A stretch of DNA of 33,927 bases from Coemansia sp. RSA 922 (GCA_027577415.1 JANBQS010000115.1:1-33927); one strand, 5' to 3'; numbered from the stretch's first letter, positions 9,428 through 19,574 are shown. Program-made: numbers and translations. The notes: generated by a model not told the origin, from the sequence alone.

Positions 9428-11114
9428 ATGTCTTCGATATCTCTATTTCAGTATCTTCCTCACCACGTAATTCAGCTTATTATCAACTATGTTTTGGGCC
9501 GTATTCGCGCGGATTCTGAGGGAGCCATCACTGGGAAAGAACAGCGCAAGGCTAGGCTAAAACCGCTGCTGGGGGTCTACAGCAACTGTCGTGCCATAGC
9601 TCTTCCACTTTACTGCTCAGACTTTTCTATTGACTTTGTTAGCGTTCAACCTGGCGGATTTAAAGAGCGTCGCCTATTTGCAAATAGCCCAGATACTAGC
9701 TCTCCGGTGCACCGTCACTTGGCCTCTGTCCTTAATATTATTATCGACGAAGGGGATGATTACACGGGCGAGTCACTAAAACGGCTGTCGGTTGTGCCTT
9801 ACAATGGCTATGCATTTCCAATGGCTCGTATGGTAACTCTCTTCTTTGCTTCTAATATCTTTGACGGAAATAGTGTGCCCAGTGCTATTTTTGTTAAGAG
9901 CAACATCACGGCGTTTGTTCGGCGGATCCGGCAGATGGTGCCCAAAGCTACCAAAATTGTAGTGACGTATATTCCCCATTGTAGCCAGGCCAAAAGCACT
10001 CGTTATATTGGCACTTTTGTTTCCCAGCTCTTTCAGCTATCCTCTCATGTCATGTACTTACACCTGTTCGGGACAGACGTGCCCATACGACTGCAGCTAG
10101 ATATAATTCGCAACCTAGTCTTTGTATTTTAAGGTCGATGGCTATACGTGTCCATCAATTCAGTTGGTGCGGCATAATGCACCAACGTTGCAAACCCTGC
10201 TGCTTGTATCTGATTGTGTCGCCGACCTAGCCAGCCTCATACAGAGCCCAGATGGCAGTTACATCACGTACCCACACCTACGCGACCTAGAGTTGCTTGA
10301 TGAATCTGATGACTATACACCAGAGCGAGTAGCCGTTAAGGGAGTTGTACCGTTTCCTTGTCTTCAGCGTATTTACTTGAATAGCTGTTATCCGTTTGGC
10401 GACGACGTACTTTTCAGGGGCAATTCCAGTACCCTTAAGCACTTGGAGTTGTTTATGAGCGACCTGCTGGTTTCCATTATTATCGACCACAACATTTTTA
10501 CGCCGACCAGTCACCCAAATTTGCGGCGAGTCGTAACCAAGTATCCACCAGAGGAATACCCAAGTCAATTCGATACGCCTGCTGATGCTTTGCAGTTTAT
10601 GCTTAGCATCTGTCCAGGAACACCGGTGCGAGAGGTCGAGGGAGATCATTCTAGTTCCGAGCTTGTCCCAGCACTCTTATCGACTTTGAATTATGCCTTC
10701 ATCCGAGTTCTGACATTGCCTTTCCTCTGCCCGGAGCTCCTGGATATTGTTGCTTTGGTTAGAGCATTACCAACTCTATCTACTCTGCGTACTTCGCCTC
10801 CAATTTTTGGGTTTATTCCAAATCGTGTCGATATGGATGATCTACCCACGTACATTACGGCGACTTACGCTCCGGATGGTAAAAAATTGCAATACTGGAA
10901 TCATCAGCCAGCCCCGCCCCTATATCGTGCAGAGAATGCTACGTGTATGCTATTGTTGGCGCTGGCGTACCCCGATTATACCTATATTGGTATACTTGGA
11001 GGCGAAGCTAAAGGATTCAGAGAAGAGCTAGAGGCCGCTGTAGCTTCGAATATGTTCAAGCCGTATGCCTCACGTTTACAGGATTTTGTGCGTCGCAGTG
11101 TGGAATACTTTTGA
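9428..11114 (+). pseudogene. F-box/LRR-like gene with one-base frameshift
   Basis: The first part (ATG 9428 to TAA 10130-10132) starts MSSISLFQYLPHHVIQLIIN, a family-typical F-box-like helix, and runs through RIRQMVPKATKIVV and HVMYLHLFGTD. Its frame stops at NLVFVF. The homologous protein continues at once in the next frame (KVDGYTCPSIQLVRHNAPTL) to TGA at 11112-11114. Removing one T from the TTTT run at 10127-10130 would fuse the two into a protein of about 560 residues reading NLVFVFKVDGY. Each half is otherwise free of stops and LRR-like (YPHLRDLELLD, LKHLELF). The break is therefore recent, or an assembly error in a homopolymer. The frame is open upstream to 8945, but that part has no resemblance to the family. 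Confidence 0.65.
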
Positions 11115-11345
11115 CTCTCTCTAGTGACACTAATATACTATCTATGTGCTCTATCTTTTGCTACATGCGACAGGTAAATCGAAGGTGACAACTTGAGATT
11201 AAAGAACATTAACGGCTTTATTTGCCCTAAGGTTTGGCCTTATGACACGAGAGACATTCAATAATTACTGGGAGAATATATTTATTGCTTAAGTTGCCGT
11301 AATGTTTCCAGAGGTAAAGACTGCATATAATGCTCCTACAGAATT

Positions 11346-12026
11346 CTAATACAATGTTACCATTGACATTAACAGGTTTATGATAGCCATATCGCGGTAC
11401 GTGTCCAAGGCAGGTGGCTTATCTCCAGTGGTCTTGGCCGCGGCGATGTCCCACACTGCAAGCTGCACCTTCTGCTTGAAGAGCGGGTCTTTCTCAAACT
11501 CGCGCATTTCAGTAGGCGAGAGTGGGCCACCCCACATCGGGATTGTCACCCGGATGGGGGCTTCCAATATCTCGCGCATAATGACTCCAATGTTCTTAGA
11601 AATGATGCTCACAAGGCCCTCAGGCGCCATGCCCCCAAGGTAACGCTTGGCCAAAATGTTAGACTCAACCAGCTCGCTTGTCTTGTTAGAGAACCCGAGC
11701 TTGCGCACAATGACATCATCGACCACATCGCTATCAAAGGTGTTGATCGTGTTTCTGTCATATCCACTCCAGATGAACTCTACTCCGTCCCCGATTTTAT
11801 AATTGTCATATGGAGGTATGGTTACCGTGATCTTACCGGCATTGAGAATTAGCTCGGATAATGTGGTATCTTCGTCAGCACTATCTATCTTGGAAAGGTT
11901 GGCAACTCGAAGCGCATGGTCCAGCTGTGGCATGTTACCACTGATGTGCTCCTTCTTGCCGAAAATTTCTAGAAGCTCAAACAGCTTGGACAAGCCTTGC
12001 TCGGGAGTCATGGTAGTGGTAGACAT
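11346..12026 (-). CDS. hypothetical protein, 226 residues
   Basis: Soluble 226-residue protein from ATG at 12026 (MSTTTMTPEQGLSKLFELLE). The frame is uninterrupted with balanced composition and no signal peptide or membrane helix. Features visible include an N-terminal helical segment, KITVTIPPYDNYKIGDGVEF, and IRVTIPMWGGPLSPTE. A TATA-like TATATAAAAG on the minus strand lies at about 12078-12088, roughly 55 bases before the ATG, which supports a real promoter and this start. I do not recognise a family. It stands alone, with AT-rich intergenic DNA on both sides. Confidence 0.65.
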   Translation of the reverse strand: MSTTTMTPEQGLSKLFELLEIFGKKEHISGNMPQLDHALRVANLSKIDSADEDTTLSELILNAGKITVTIPPYDNYKIGDGVEFIWSGYDRNTINTFDSDVVDDVIVRKLGFSNKTSELVESNILAKRYLGGMAPEGLVSIISKNIGVIMREILEAPIRVTIPMWGGPLSPTEMREFEKDPLFKQKVQLAVWDIAAAKTTGDKPPALDTYRDMAIINLLMSMVTLY

Positions 12027-12077
12027 CGTAAAAAAAGTTGTTGTTTCTCAATTTGATAAGCTGTGCCATATATTACT

Positions 12078-12088
12078 CTTTTATATAA
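12078..12088 (-). promoter_or_regulatory. TATA box of the 226-residue gene
   Basis: Reading the minus strand, TTATATAAAAG occurs about 55 bases upstream of the ATG at 12026. The position suits a short leader. Confidence 0.5.
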
Positions 12089-12172
12089 CATTCTCGCATA
12101 AAGCGATGCTTTATTGTAGGAATTGAAAATGCCAGCTAACGCCAAGCCTAATCCGCTGTTGTTGTGCATGTA

Positions 12173-12378
12173 TTTGATAGGCTAGCTAGATTCAAACAAG
12201 CAGTGGGTGCCCGCCCATCGACCATGCAAATGGCCAGGGCTATGGTCAGGTTTAGCCAAGAGTAAGGAAAGAGGAGCGGTGCCTTGTTTTTTAAATTTAA
12301 AATTCTTATAAAACTAAATGCATTATCAAGCCTGAAAAGGGCAAAACCCACTGCGAGAGCAGCGGATTGCTAATCAAA
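12173..12378 (-). mobile_element. MITE-like element, copy B (inverted relative to copy A)
   Basis: The reverse complement aligns along its whole length with the element at 4346-4557. Shared blocks include GGGCGGGCACCCACTGCT, TCTTTCCTTACTC, CTGACC, AAAACAAGG and GCCCTTTTCAGG. Its ends are TTTGATAG on the left and AATCAAAA on the right. Many substitutions separate the copies, so neither insertion is recent. It has no coding capacity. Confidence 0.7.
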
Positions 12379-13261
12379 ATTGTGTGGTCACATAAAATAA
12401 TGAATTCATGAGTACGTAAAGTGAAAAGGAGACAAGAGGAAGAGACTAGCCTCTTTTCAGCAGTTGAAACTTGCTCACACACATATTAGAGATCAAAGTT
12501 GGATAATTGGATTACTAATACGCACGACTTGTTGATTGCTGTTGGCTTTTGTGTACTTTCACATGCCCTGTACAGCTTAGGCGGTGTTTTACTTTTGGCA
12601 CATTGGTAAGACCAGTGTGGGCAGGAGTACCCGTGGCTAACACAACCCGTGGCAATAGGGCTAATACTCTACTACATGCTTTTTGCCCGTCTATTTTGTT
12701 TTCTCGGGCTGTTCAAAAATGGATGACGCTCTCTCATGTCATACAACTGCTCTGCTGTTCTGTGTGAAATAGAATGTAGATATCAGACAATTCAGCACGT
12801 AAGGCACACATCAAAGAACGCAAGCTTTATAAATGAAAGAAGATTATTATTCATGATGACAAAACAAGAAAGTTGAGTAAAAAAAAATAATAAGAATGAA
12901 GATATTCCATAACTCTAATAGAATGAACAGGTGTAAGATAAGCCAAGCCCCGTTTAGTGCTTGGTTGCTATAAACTATTCAACTAGTTAGAGTGGCAAAT
13001 TAGCTGCTTCAAATTTTCTCCAACAACTAGCATATTCAACAGCTACGTAAAACCAAGATATAATCCAGTAGATGTTAGGGTACTCGTTGGAACAGTCAAA
13101 GTGGGCTGTAGCAATTACGGAGTAGGCCAGTATACATATCCTGCTTCTCTGTCAGAAAGAGAAGGAAATAGTAAAGTTTTCTTTATTAACCTCATTTGTT
13201 TATTTGATACTCTCCTAAGCGGAGCTTGTATCTATTAGACAAATATTAATAAGCAAACTTC
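12379..13261. other. AT-rich intergenic stretch, nothing recognised
   Basis: Only short open frames without protein-like features on either strand. The last part is the 3' flank of the minus-strand gene that ends at 13262. Confidence 0.5.
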
Positions 13262-13606
13262 TTATATCGCTTCAACGTGGGCATACTTGGTTATTAGCTT
13301 CTCAATGTCAAGCATTATATCCCCTGTACCATAGGTCACACTCATAGCAAGGGTTAGCTCCTCCTCACTTCCAAAGAATATATAAACATGACGCTCTGTA
13401 TCGATTTCGGCGCTTTCATAACGACTAATGCTTGCTGTAATGCCATTACCCCAAATTATTGGGCATGATGGGTAAATTTCATTCTTGGCTTGTGTAGCTA
13501 GAGAACCTTTCGCCTGATCAATGGTGTTTCCCTTTCTAGCAACATGCCCTTTAATCTTTAGGTCACCACCCACTTCGTAGGTAACGGCATAGTAATAATA
13601 AGTCAT
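13262..13606 (-). CDS. small orphan protein, 114 residues
   Basis: The ATG at 13606 gives MTYYYYAVTYEVGGDLKIKG, a soluble 114-residue protein with no signal or membrane segment. The frame extends upstream to 13789, but that part is translated leader and crosses the TATA box. TATAAAAAG on the minus strand at 13710-13718, about 105 bases before the ATG, supports this start. Alternating strand-like stretches (HVYIFFGSEEELTLAMSV) suggest a compact beta-rich fold. No family recognised. It resembles the other small orphan genes here in size and promoter layout only. Confidence 0.6.
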   Translation of the reverse strand: MTYYYYAVTYEVGGDLKIKGHVARKGNTIDQAKGSLATQAKNEIYPSCPIIWGNGITASISRYESAEIDTERHVYIFFGSEEELTLAMSVTYGTGDIMLDIEKLITKYAHVEAI

Positions 13607-13709
13607 GGTTGGAACAGCTATAGCGAGCAAGAAAGTGTGTGTTGGATTGATAAGAATGTGGTGTGTTTGGTAGCTATCTTGAAAAAGGCCAAGAAGTGGT
13701 CGCAGCCGG

Positions 13710-13718
13710 CTTTTTATA
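13710..13718 (-). promoter_or_regulatory. TATA box of the 114-residue gene
   Basis: TATAAAAAG on the minus strand about 105 bases upstream of the ATG at 13606. Confidence 0.55.
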
Positions 13719-13926
13719 GCAGAGAAAAAGAGAAAATCCCCCCGTTTGCTGTAGGAAAAAAACCAGAGTGGGTAGGCTGTGCAGTACAAAATTTTTTCAG
13801 TGAATGTGAAAGAGCCAAAAATAAGTTGGGAAAGGCCAGTTTTTTCTTTACATCAAAGGACATACGTCATGGCCTAATTGAATTGCAGGACTTTCAAAGT
13901 GCTGTTTCTTTTTATAGCAGCTTGAT

Positions 13927-14266
13927 ATGTGCATTCTGCTTCCCTTCGTCGTCATCAACAGCAATGAAGCTAGAAAATGACATCATTGACATACTTTGCC
14001 TCAAAGGACAAATGTGCCAGGTTGTATATTGCAATAATAATATCTGTCGTCATGTTTCGCATTCAACTGTTCTATGTACACTTTCCTTTTTTTTGCCGAA
14101 AGCGGCTAAGCAGAACAATGGGGAGGGCTATTTTCCTTGTTTCAAAGAGCATGCGTTATAGGCAAGTTTTCCGAATTGGCATGTCCATTTTCTGCTTTTA
14201 TGTGCATTCTGCTCTTCTTCCTTGTCACCAACTGTGAAAGAGCCACCAAATGACATCATTATTTTT
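13927..14266 (+). repeat. diverged direct duplication
   Basis: TATGTGCATTCTGCT followed about 45 bases later by AAATGACATCATT occurs near 13927-13988 and again near 14199-14262, with similar intervening sequence. A further match (ACTTTGCCTCA) follows each unit at different distances, so the second unit carries an insertion. No gene was recognised across 13800-14640. Confidence 0.45.
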
Positions 14267-14661
14267 CCTTTTTCTTTGAAACAAAGAAGCAGGCAATATA
14301 TAGGTGACTTGCACTTTGCCTCAGAGCTGGCTAAGGTCCACACTCGACATTTTCTTCTGCTTCTAGGGATGTTCGCCCCTGCTGGGTTGCAGCTAGAGCT
14401 GAATTATTTGCCATCGTTATTCTCCTTCCTTGTTTATAAAAAATAAGATTTTGTTGCCACACCTGCCCTAACTAGTTCTTGGCTAGGGTCGACAACGCCT
14501 TTGTTAGTTAGCTATTATTTGACCTATGGAGCTTGGAGTCGTTTCCAGACAAAAAATGAATGTGATAAAACAACATAGCTATAATGGCGCTAGGCCCCAT
14601 GTGTCTGAGGACGACTTGTCATTTTCCACTTCCTCGTAGTCAAAGTTTCTGAAGCCGCACC

Positions 14662-16070
14662 CTACTTACGTTTCTTTAAAGGACCAACGCTCTGCTCAGT
14701 CCTGACTGCCGTAGGAGACCCAGTTGTTCCCAGAGCCACAAGTGCATTCATTCTGTGCTGCTCCACTATGTGTATAGGCTCCGCCCACAATCTCTTCCTC
14801 AAGGTCGTCATGCCAGATAAGTGTGGGTCATGTAGTCCAGTGAGTCGCATTGATCGCGTCTTCCAAACTTGACCCAAGCCCCATGGTACCTCGGGTCAAG
14901 AAAAAAGAACGCTGTGCATATCAACCACCAGCCGACGGGGTCATTCATCTTGTGATGTCGTCATCAAATTGGTACACAGTGTCCAAGTGAGAGCGCTCTT
15001 AGTTGGCGGCAATGAGCAGGTCAGATGAATTCCACGACTTGATGGGAGGACGGCAGGAATATCTGTTTGGGCATGCATTTCGCTCTGCCTGGTTAACATA
15101 AAATGTACCCAACATGCTTATAGTGTATAGCAGACCTTTCATATCGTCGGAAAAAGTGTCTTGGCCCTGTGCGTGCACCCTTCTGTGTTTATTAAGTGTC
15201 TGGGGGATCTAACAGACGCTCCAAGCTGCGAGTGGATTGGGAGAGCATCATCTCAGGCACCTCAGCTTTGGTTGCATCGGGACTACCACCAGCATAGGAG
15301 GCATAGCCAAACCCTTTCAAAAAACCCCTTTACTCCGTCTGTCGTCTCCTGGTACTGGATGGCGAGATCGCTAATATTGCTGTGGACAATTTTGTACTTG
15401 ACGGACACTGCATTGAGTGCTGCCATAGCGTTGGTGATAGCAATAACAATCGTATTCAGGTCATCAGCCGCAGATATCATCTTTTCTGTCCACTCCAACA
15501 CAGTGCGCCTGTGCAGGCAAACACAGCTAATTTTTGGCATTATTGTAAATGCTCAAGTAGTAGAGTCTGCAACAGATGAATTTCCTCGATTAATGTACAC
15601 TGGCCCAGTGCCCAGAAAATACGACAATCTGCCGCCAAACTCCCTGGACTTGTGAAACATATCGTTTTATGGCATAGTTGACCGAGCTTCTGAGCACGTC
15701 ACTGGTAAAGGCGCTGACTGGAGCTGTCTACACATCCTTGATTAAGTATCCCGGAGTATCCAGCTTCTCAAGGCTGGTTGACACGGCAAAAGTGCTTGGC
15801 GTGGCATCCGAAGAGGCATTCTGCAGCCCCAACGCATTGTTTGCTGTAGTATGTGTGGTGTTCCACTTGGCTCGTACTCTCGTCCATCTCAGGAACATCG
15901 ATCTCAAGGTAAGAAACACCGCTGTCTCTTTTAACAACAAATTGAATAAACGGCTCAAATTCAAGGCAGTCGACAGGGCACAACGACCAATTAATAGGCT
16001 GCGAGATAAATGCCTGATGCCCCTCGGCACTGCAAAAGTTTTCACCAGCTCAGGCACTGTCATCCTCTGT
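14662..16070 (-). pseudogene. relic of a FunK1-like protein kinase gene
   Basis: Minus-strand fragments in several frames. The clearest (about 15540 to 15192) reads VKYKIVHSNISDLAIQYQET and then VKG, which resembles the FunK1 catalytic loop His-Arg-Asp-Ile-Ser with Arg-Asp changed to Ser-Asn. After a frameshift it continues FGYASYAGG and VPEMMLSQSTRSLERL, similar to the kinase's post-DFD region. Upstream, 15768-15983 carries another open piece (EFEPFIQFVVKRDSG). Downstream, 14662-14877 may hold the C-terminus. Multiple frameshifts and stops make it non-functional. FunK1 kinases are a fungal-specific expanded family. The assignment is by resemblance only. Confidence 0.45.
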
Positions 16071-16124
16071 TGGCTGTATGCTAATTGCTACTCTGGGTGG
16101 CCAGGTCATTGTTCATTATGCTGA

Positions 16125-16600
16125 GCGCGTAGTCAAAATAAAGTATGTTAGAGTAGCTGAAAAGTAGGAAAAGTATGAGCCGCGGATATAAGCAAAAGCT
16201 TGGAGAATTGCAGACAGCGCAAGCAGGTGGCTAAAGTACAATGCAAGCTTATGGCGGAAGCTTCTACTCCAAGTGTTCAGGAGAATATGAGCCCCTTATT
16301 TGGCTTTACATTTGTTTGACAAAACATATCTAAGTGGACATTAATTGAAAGTATTGTTTATTCACGAGTAAAGACTCTAGCCAGAAGAGAAGGGTATAAA
16401 AGAAAAGAGAAATGCTAGTTTGGTGTTTGTCATAAGATAGGTAGAAGCTTAGGAAATCAGAGAGGGCAAGCGGGCAAAAAATTGCGCTGCCTAAAGGAAT
16501 AAAAGAAGAAAGTGCTTAAAAGGCAGTAAATTGTTTTGAAAATCTGACGTAGCTCCTGGCTGGTCAGTCCGTCAGGCCGGCGCTATGCCAGCAAGTGCTC
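16125..16600. other. intergenic stretch, nothing recognised
   Basis: AT-rich sequence with purine-rich patches (for example 16379-16420). No protein-like frame or repeat was seen on either strand. Confidence 0.4.
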
Positions 16601-16604
16601 CGAC

Positions 16605-16977
16605 ATGGCTTGAACAGCAGAAAAGGCCATGTCATGGTAAACATTTAGTTTGTCAAGAAGCTGCTTGTTTTTGGCTCCCTTGCTGCCATTGACAGGTAGC
16701 GCCGCATATGCATGGGCAAAGTGCTTCTTGAAAACTGCGTCGGTCCAAAAAAGAACTCGGAGCGGTGGGTCAGAATCTTGTGCATATTTACGCTCGCGTA
16801 GGCATGATCCAGCATGCTGCTGCGGCTTGGCGCAGTGATAGAGCGTACAGTGGAGCAGGTCTTGTTAGCCATGGTGACTTTGTCCATAGTTGAGTTGGCA
16901 TAGCCCGAGTACTTCGTATTGAGGGGTTGGTCGCAAAACCGTCGCTTGGCAATATTATGCTGTAAAGAATATAACAA
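16605..16977 (-). pseudogene. unidentified gene fragment with a frameshift
   Basis: On the minus strand one frame (from 16977) reads through MANKTCSTVRSITAPSRSSM and YASVNMHKILTHRSE. Near 16760 protein-like sequence moves to another frame: VLFWTDAVFKKHFAHAYAAL, then KNKQLLDKLNVYHDMAF and QAMSEHLLA before TAG. Both parts look like coding sequence and fit end to end, so a broken gene is likely. I do not recognise the family; it might derive from a transposon. Confidence 0.4.
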
Positions 16978-17167
16978 CTGCTTGCGTTATAAGCTAATTG
17001 GAAACAAAATAGTTAATTTACAAGCGCCACTGGTGCCACAAGTTGGCTAATAACCACCACTAAGTATTGTATAAATTATAACATGTATTAATATCCTACC
17101 TATTCTAAATTTCTAGTTGCCTATTAAATATATCCAAATAAATATGGATAAAAACTTGTTGTCACAG

Positions 17168-17407
17168 TCATCCTGAGAAAGTGTAGTTAAGTGGACGAGT
17201 GTCTATCCTTATAACATCACGCTCCAACCGAGGATTATGATTTTTCGTTAGCGACTCAAAATCAATAATGTCCGTTTCTTTATATATTTCGCATGTTTCC
17301 GCAACCACGTAAAACTCTTCTTCAAAATGAACAATCAATAGTTCCTTCGCCCTTTCCTTAACTTTGGCTTTGAACCACTGAACTGAACAATTTTGGTTAA
17401 AGTACAT
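17168..17407 (-). CDS. small hypothetical protein, 79 residues, possibly truncated
   Basis: The ATG at 17407 opens a charged soluble frame (MYFNQNCSVQWFKAKVKERA, later ETDIIDFESL and RLERDVIRIDTRPLNY). Composition is protein-like, but there is no clear TATA box close by and the protein is shorter than the other small genes. It may therefore be the remaining end of a longer gene. No family recognised. Confidence 0.4.
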   Translation of the reverse strand: MYFNQNCSVQWFKAKVKERAKELLIVHFEEEFYVVAETCEIYKETDIIDFESLTKNHNPRLERDVIRIDTRPLNYTFSG

Positions 17408-17617
17408 AAATAGTGGGCTTTCGTAGCGTATTCCACTCTTGTGGACTACCTGAACGCAGTATTTGTAAGGATTGAGGCATTGGAATATAGAAAAGACAAT
17501 AATGTTGGAAGGGTAAAGAACAGGAAGAAAATTGTATGCACTTTGCGCTCTCTTTTAATGGGTGGCTACACGCTTTTGCTTTTCAAAAAAGCGTTGACTG
17601 CCACAGTCATTGCCAAA

Positions 17618-17920
17618 TCAACGCCCACTCAGGTGGCCAGAAATTTGATTGTCAGCCTCTGATACTCTTTCCTTTGACAGTCGAACGCTTGAGTCGAGTC
17701 GATTGAGTGGGCCTTCTGAGGAGGGAACTGTGATTGGGGAAAGGGTATGCCCATCTTTTCTTGTATTGGATGAAAGCGGCCAACCCTGGTCAACAACAAG
17801 TGTGCTGATTTCTGTGCTTTGGAGGGGCATCTTGTAAAGCGGATCCATCCAAAGCGCTTTGTAATTGGACAAAATATCAAGCTGCCAAGTACGCCCTGTC
17901 CTACGTGGTTCATTGAGAAT
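17618..17920 (-). pseudogene. unidentified coding fragment
   Basis: A minus-strand frame open for about 100 codons contains NEPRRTGRTWQLDILSNYKA and LWMDPLYKMPLQ before drifting into less convincing sequence and TGA at 17618. It has no start codon in the convincing part, and an in-frame stop lies just upstream. It is probably a relic, of unknown family. Confidence 0.3.
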
Positions 17921-18231
17921 TCCTGTTTAGTATACTAAAAAAAGCCCTTAGCGGAGCTTTGTGTCAATGCAAGGGTTCATCCTCCGTACAAAGAATGTCC
18001 ATCCCTTCCAATTTTTTTTGATCCACTTCTTTCTAGCTCTCTGCATTAGAAACTGGAAAGAGCCAATCGGATGTGTCAAAAAGGGGGAAGTGCCTAGCTC
18101 TTTTTGCGTATTCCAGAAAGAAAGATCCACCTCTTTTATTGAAAAGCCGCAAAGAAGCATAAAGAGTACCCCCATCCCGCAAGATTGAAGAAACTGTCAT
18201 TTGCGTTAGGAGACTCTGCTAAACATAGCAG

Positions 18232-18242
18232 TGTATATTAAT
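18232..18242 (+). promoter_or_regulatory. TATA-like element of the third membrane-protein gene
   Basis: GTATATTAATA lies about 160 bases upstream of the ATG at 18402, ahead of a long pyrimidine-rich leader. Confidence 0.4.
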
Positions 18243-18312
18243 AGGGGAGTGGGCGGAGCCAGCAAAGCAATACTCTTCTTGTCTCTTCGCTCTATCTGCA
18301 TACGCCCTTTTA

Positions 18313-18366
18313 CCATTTTTTTGCATCTCTCATTTTTTTGCATCCTTCATTTTTTTTGCATCCTCA
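18313..18366 (+). repeat. three tandem units in a 5' leader
   Basis: Three consecutive units of 17-19 bases of the form CATTTTTTTGCATCCTT end about 35 bases before the ATG at 18402. They lie in the likely untranslated leader and have no coding role. Confidence 0.6.
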
Positions 18367-18401
18367 CTCATCATCCGACATACTCCCACATACATACGAC
18401 C

Positions 18402-19502
18402 ATGTATATCTCATCCGCAGTTTCACTGACTGTTCTCAGCGTATCAAAATGCATTCCCCGGCCAACAGCAGTTGTGCCAGCGCCATTCCCTACACGTAAC
18501 GGACGGCTTCCCGACGCAAAAGTCACTCCGATTGTAGTGTATACAAATCTACCCACATTTTCCACAACCACGCTGCTACCGAGCACTACGACATCATCCA
18601 GCTGCACTACCAGCACTTCATCCAGCCCGGTAGCGGCTCTGGCCAACAACCGCGATACAGTGGCCAACGACAATGACAAAGATGGCGGTCAGGCTAAGCG
18701 TGACCTGCCAACGATATTCTGCCCGACCAAAAACTGCATTAGGGCACGCGACTGGCTGACAAACATTCCCAATGCGGTGGCGGCCTGGTCAGTAAGCGGA
18801 ATTGCACTCATACTTAGCGGGCTACTTTTGATGTCGACGATTGGATGGAGAAACCCCGGGTTCCTCGACGGCGTGCTAGCAATGCTCGAGGTGGCGCTCA
18901 GCCTGGTTCTCCGCGCATCTATCGGCTACGCAACCAGCGATGGAGTTGCTACGGCGATTTACCGTGCGTCAATGTTCTTCAACTACCATGCCGGTGTTCA
19001 ACTTTGCCACCTGTTATCGGTGATGGTCCTCGATTTAAGCGCACATTTTGACCCGCGGATTACGGCGAAGCAGATATTTGCCAAGGCCGTATCACGCCTA
19101 CTATCGCTGTGCTTACTGGCTCTGACAGTGGCGGCTGTCGTAGTCATGTTTAACGGCGATCCTACAAAGGCTACCACTGCGGGGCTGCACATGGTGCAGG
19201 CTGTCGTGTTTGTCGTACTGGTGATATCGTTGGTCATGGCGATGGCTGCTGCACAAATCGTCGCGAGAGAGGGGTCAGTTAATTACCGCAAGCATATCGT
19301 TGCTGCAATTTTGCCTTTGCTATTACTGGCGCTCTGGGCGGGATTCATGGCCAGTCGGACTTTTGTGTCTCTGGATAATGTGGCAAGGAGCAACGAAATA
19401 ATGCTCTACTTTTTGAACTACGTGCCACTACTAATGATTGGCGCAACACTGATATTGCTCAACGTGCCTCGCCTATTCAACTTTGAAAAGCTATACCACT
19501 GA
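18402..19502 (+). CDS. seven-helix membrane protein, family member 3, with S/T-rich N-terminal extension
   Basis: A 366-residue paralogue of the proteins at 1639 and 3503. It carries about 95 extra N-terminal residues: a hydrophobic start (MYISSAVSLTVLSV), then a Pro/Ser/Thr-rich stretch (around 50-75) and an acidic linker ending QAKRDLPTIF. Next comes the family signature CPTKNCIRARDWLT, seven hydrophobic segments, ASMFFNY, and the C-terminal SRTFVSLDNVARSNE block. The extension looks like an extracellular O-glycosylated stalk, and Lys-Arg before the core is a candidate Kex2 cleavage site; cleavage would leave a core of the same length as the paralogues. The ATG at 18402 is preferred over the open frame back to 18231, which crosses a repeat-rich leader. 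Function is unknown. Confidence 0.75.
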   Translation: MYISSAVSLTVLSVSKCIPRPTAVVPAPFPTRNGRLPDAKVTPIVVYTNLPTFSTTTLLPSTTTSSSCTTSTSSSPVAALANNRDTVANDNDKDGGQAKRDLPTIFCPTKNCIRARDWLTNIPNAVAAWSVSGIALILSGLLLMSTIGWRNPGFLDGVLAMLEVALSLVLRASIGYATSDGVATAIYRASMFFNYHAGVQLCHLLSVMVLDLSAHFDPRITAKQIFAKAVSRLLSLCLLALTVAAVVVMFNGDPTKATTAGLHMVQAVVFVVLVISLVMAMAAAQIVAREGSVNYRKHIVAAILPLLLLALWAGFMASRTFVSLDNVARSNEIMLYFLNYVPLLMIGATLILLNVPRLFNFEKLYH

Positions 19503-19574
19503 AAATCTAAAATATGTTTGTTAAAACCTGTTCTAACCCCTGTAATAAAAATATGTACTGAAAATAATTGAAAA

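Noticed and set aside
10115..10133. A 16-base GT...AG mini-intron that would also repair the F-box frame
   Set aside because: The length is far below known fungal intron sizes. A one-base T-run change is the simpler explanation.
15678..16124. Plus-strand 148-codon frame
   Set aside because: It overlaps the antisense kinase relic and shows no family features or promoter. It is probably a chance frame.
17600..17650. Possible third copy of the Fanzor 3' end (shared ACGCCCACTC)
   Set aside because: Identity is confined to about 10 bases and the hairpin is not preserved, so chance is likely.
17948..18188. Overlapping plus and minus 75-codon frames
   Set aside because: Both are Phe/Lys/Ser-rich without motifs, and neither has a promoter or looks like protein sequence.
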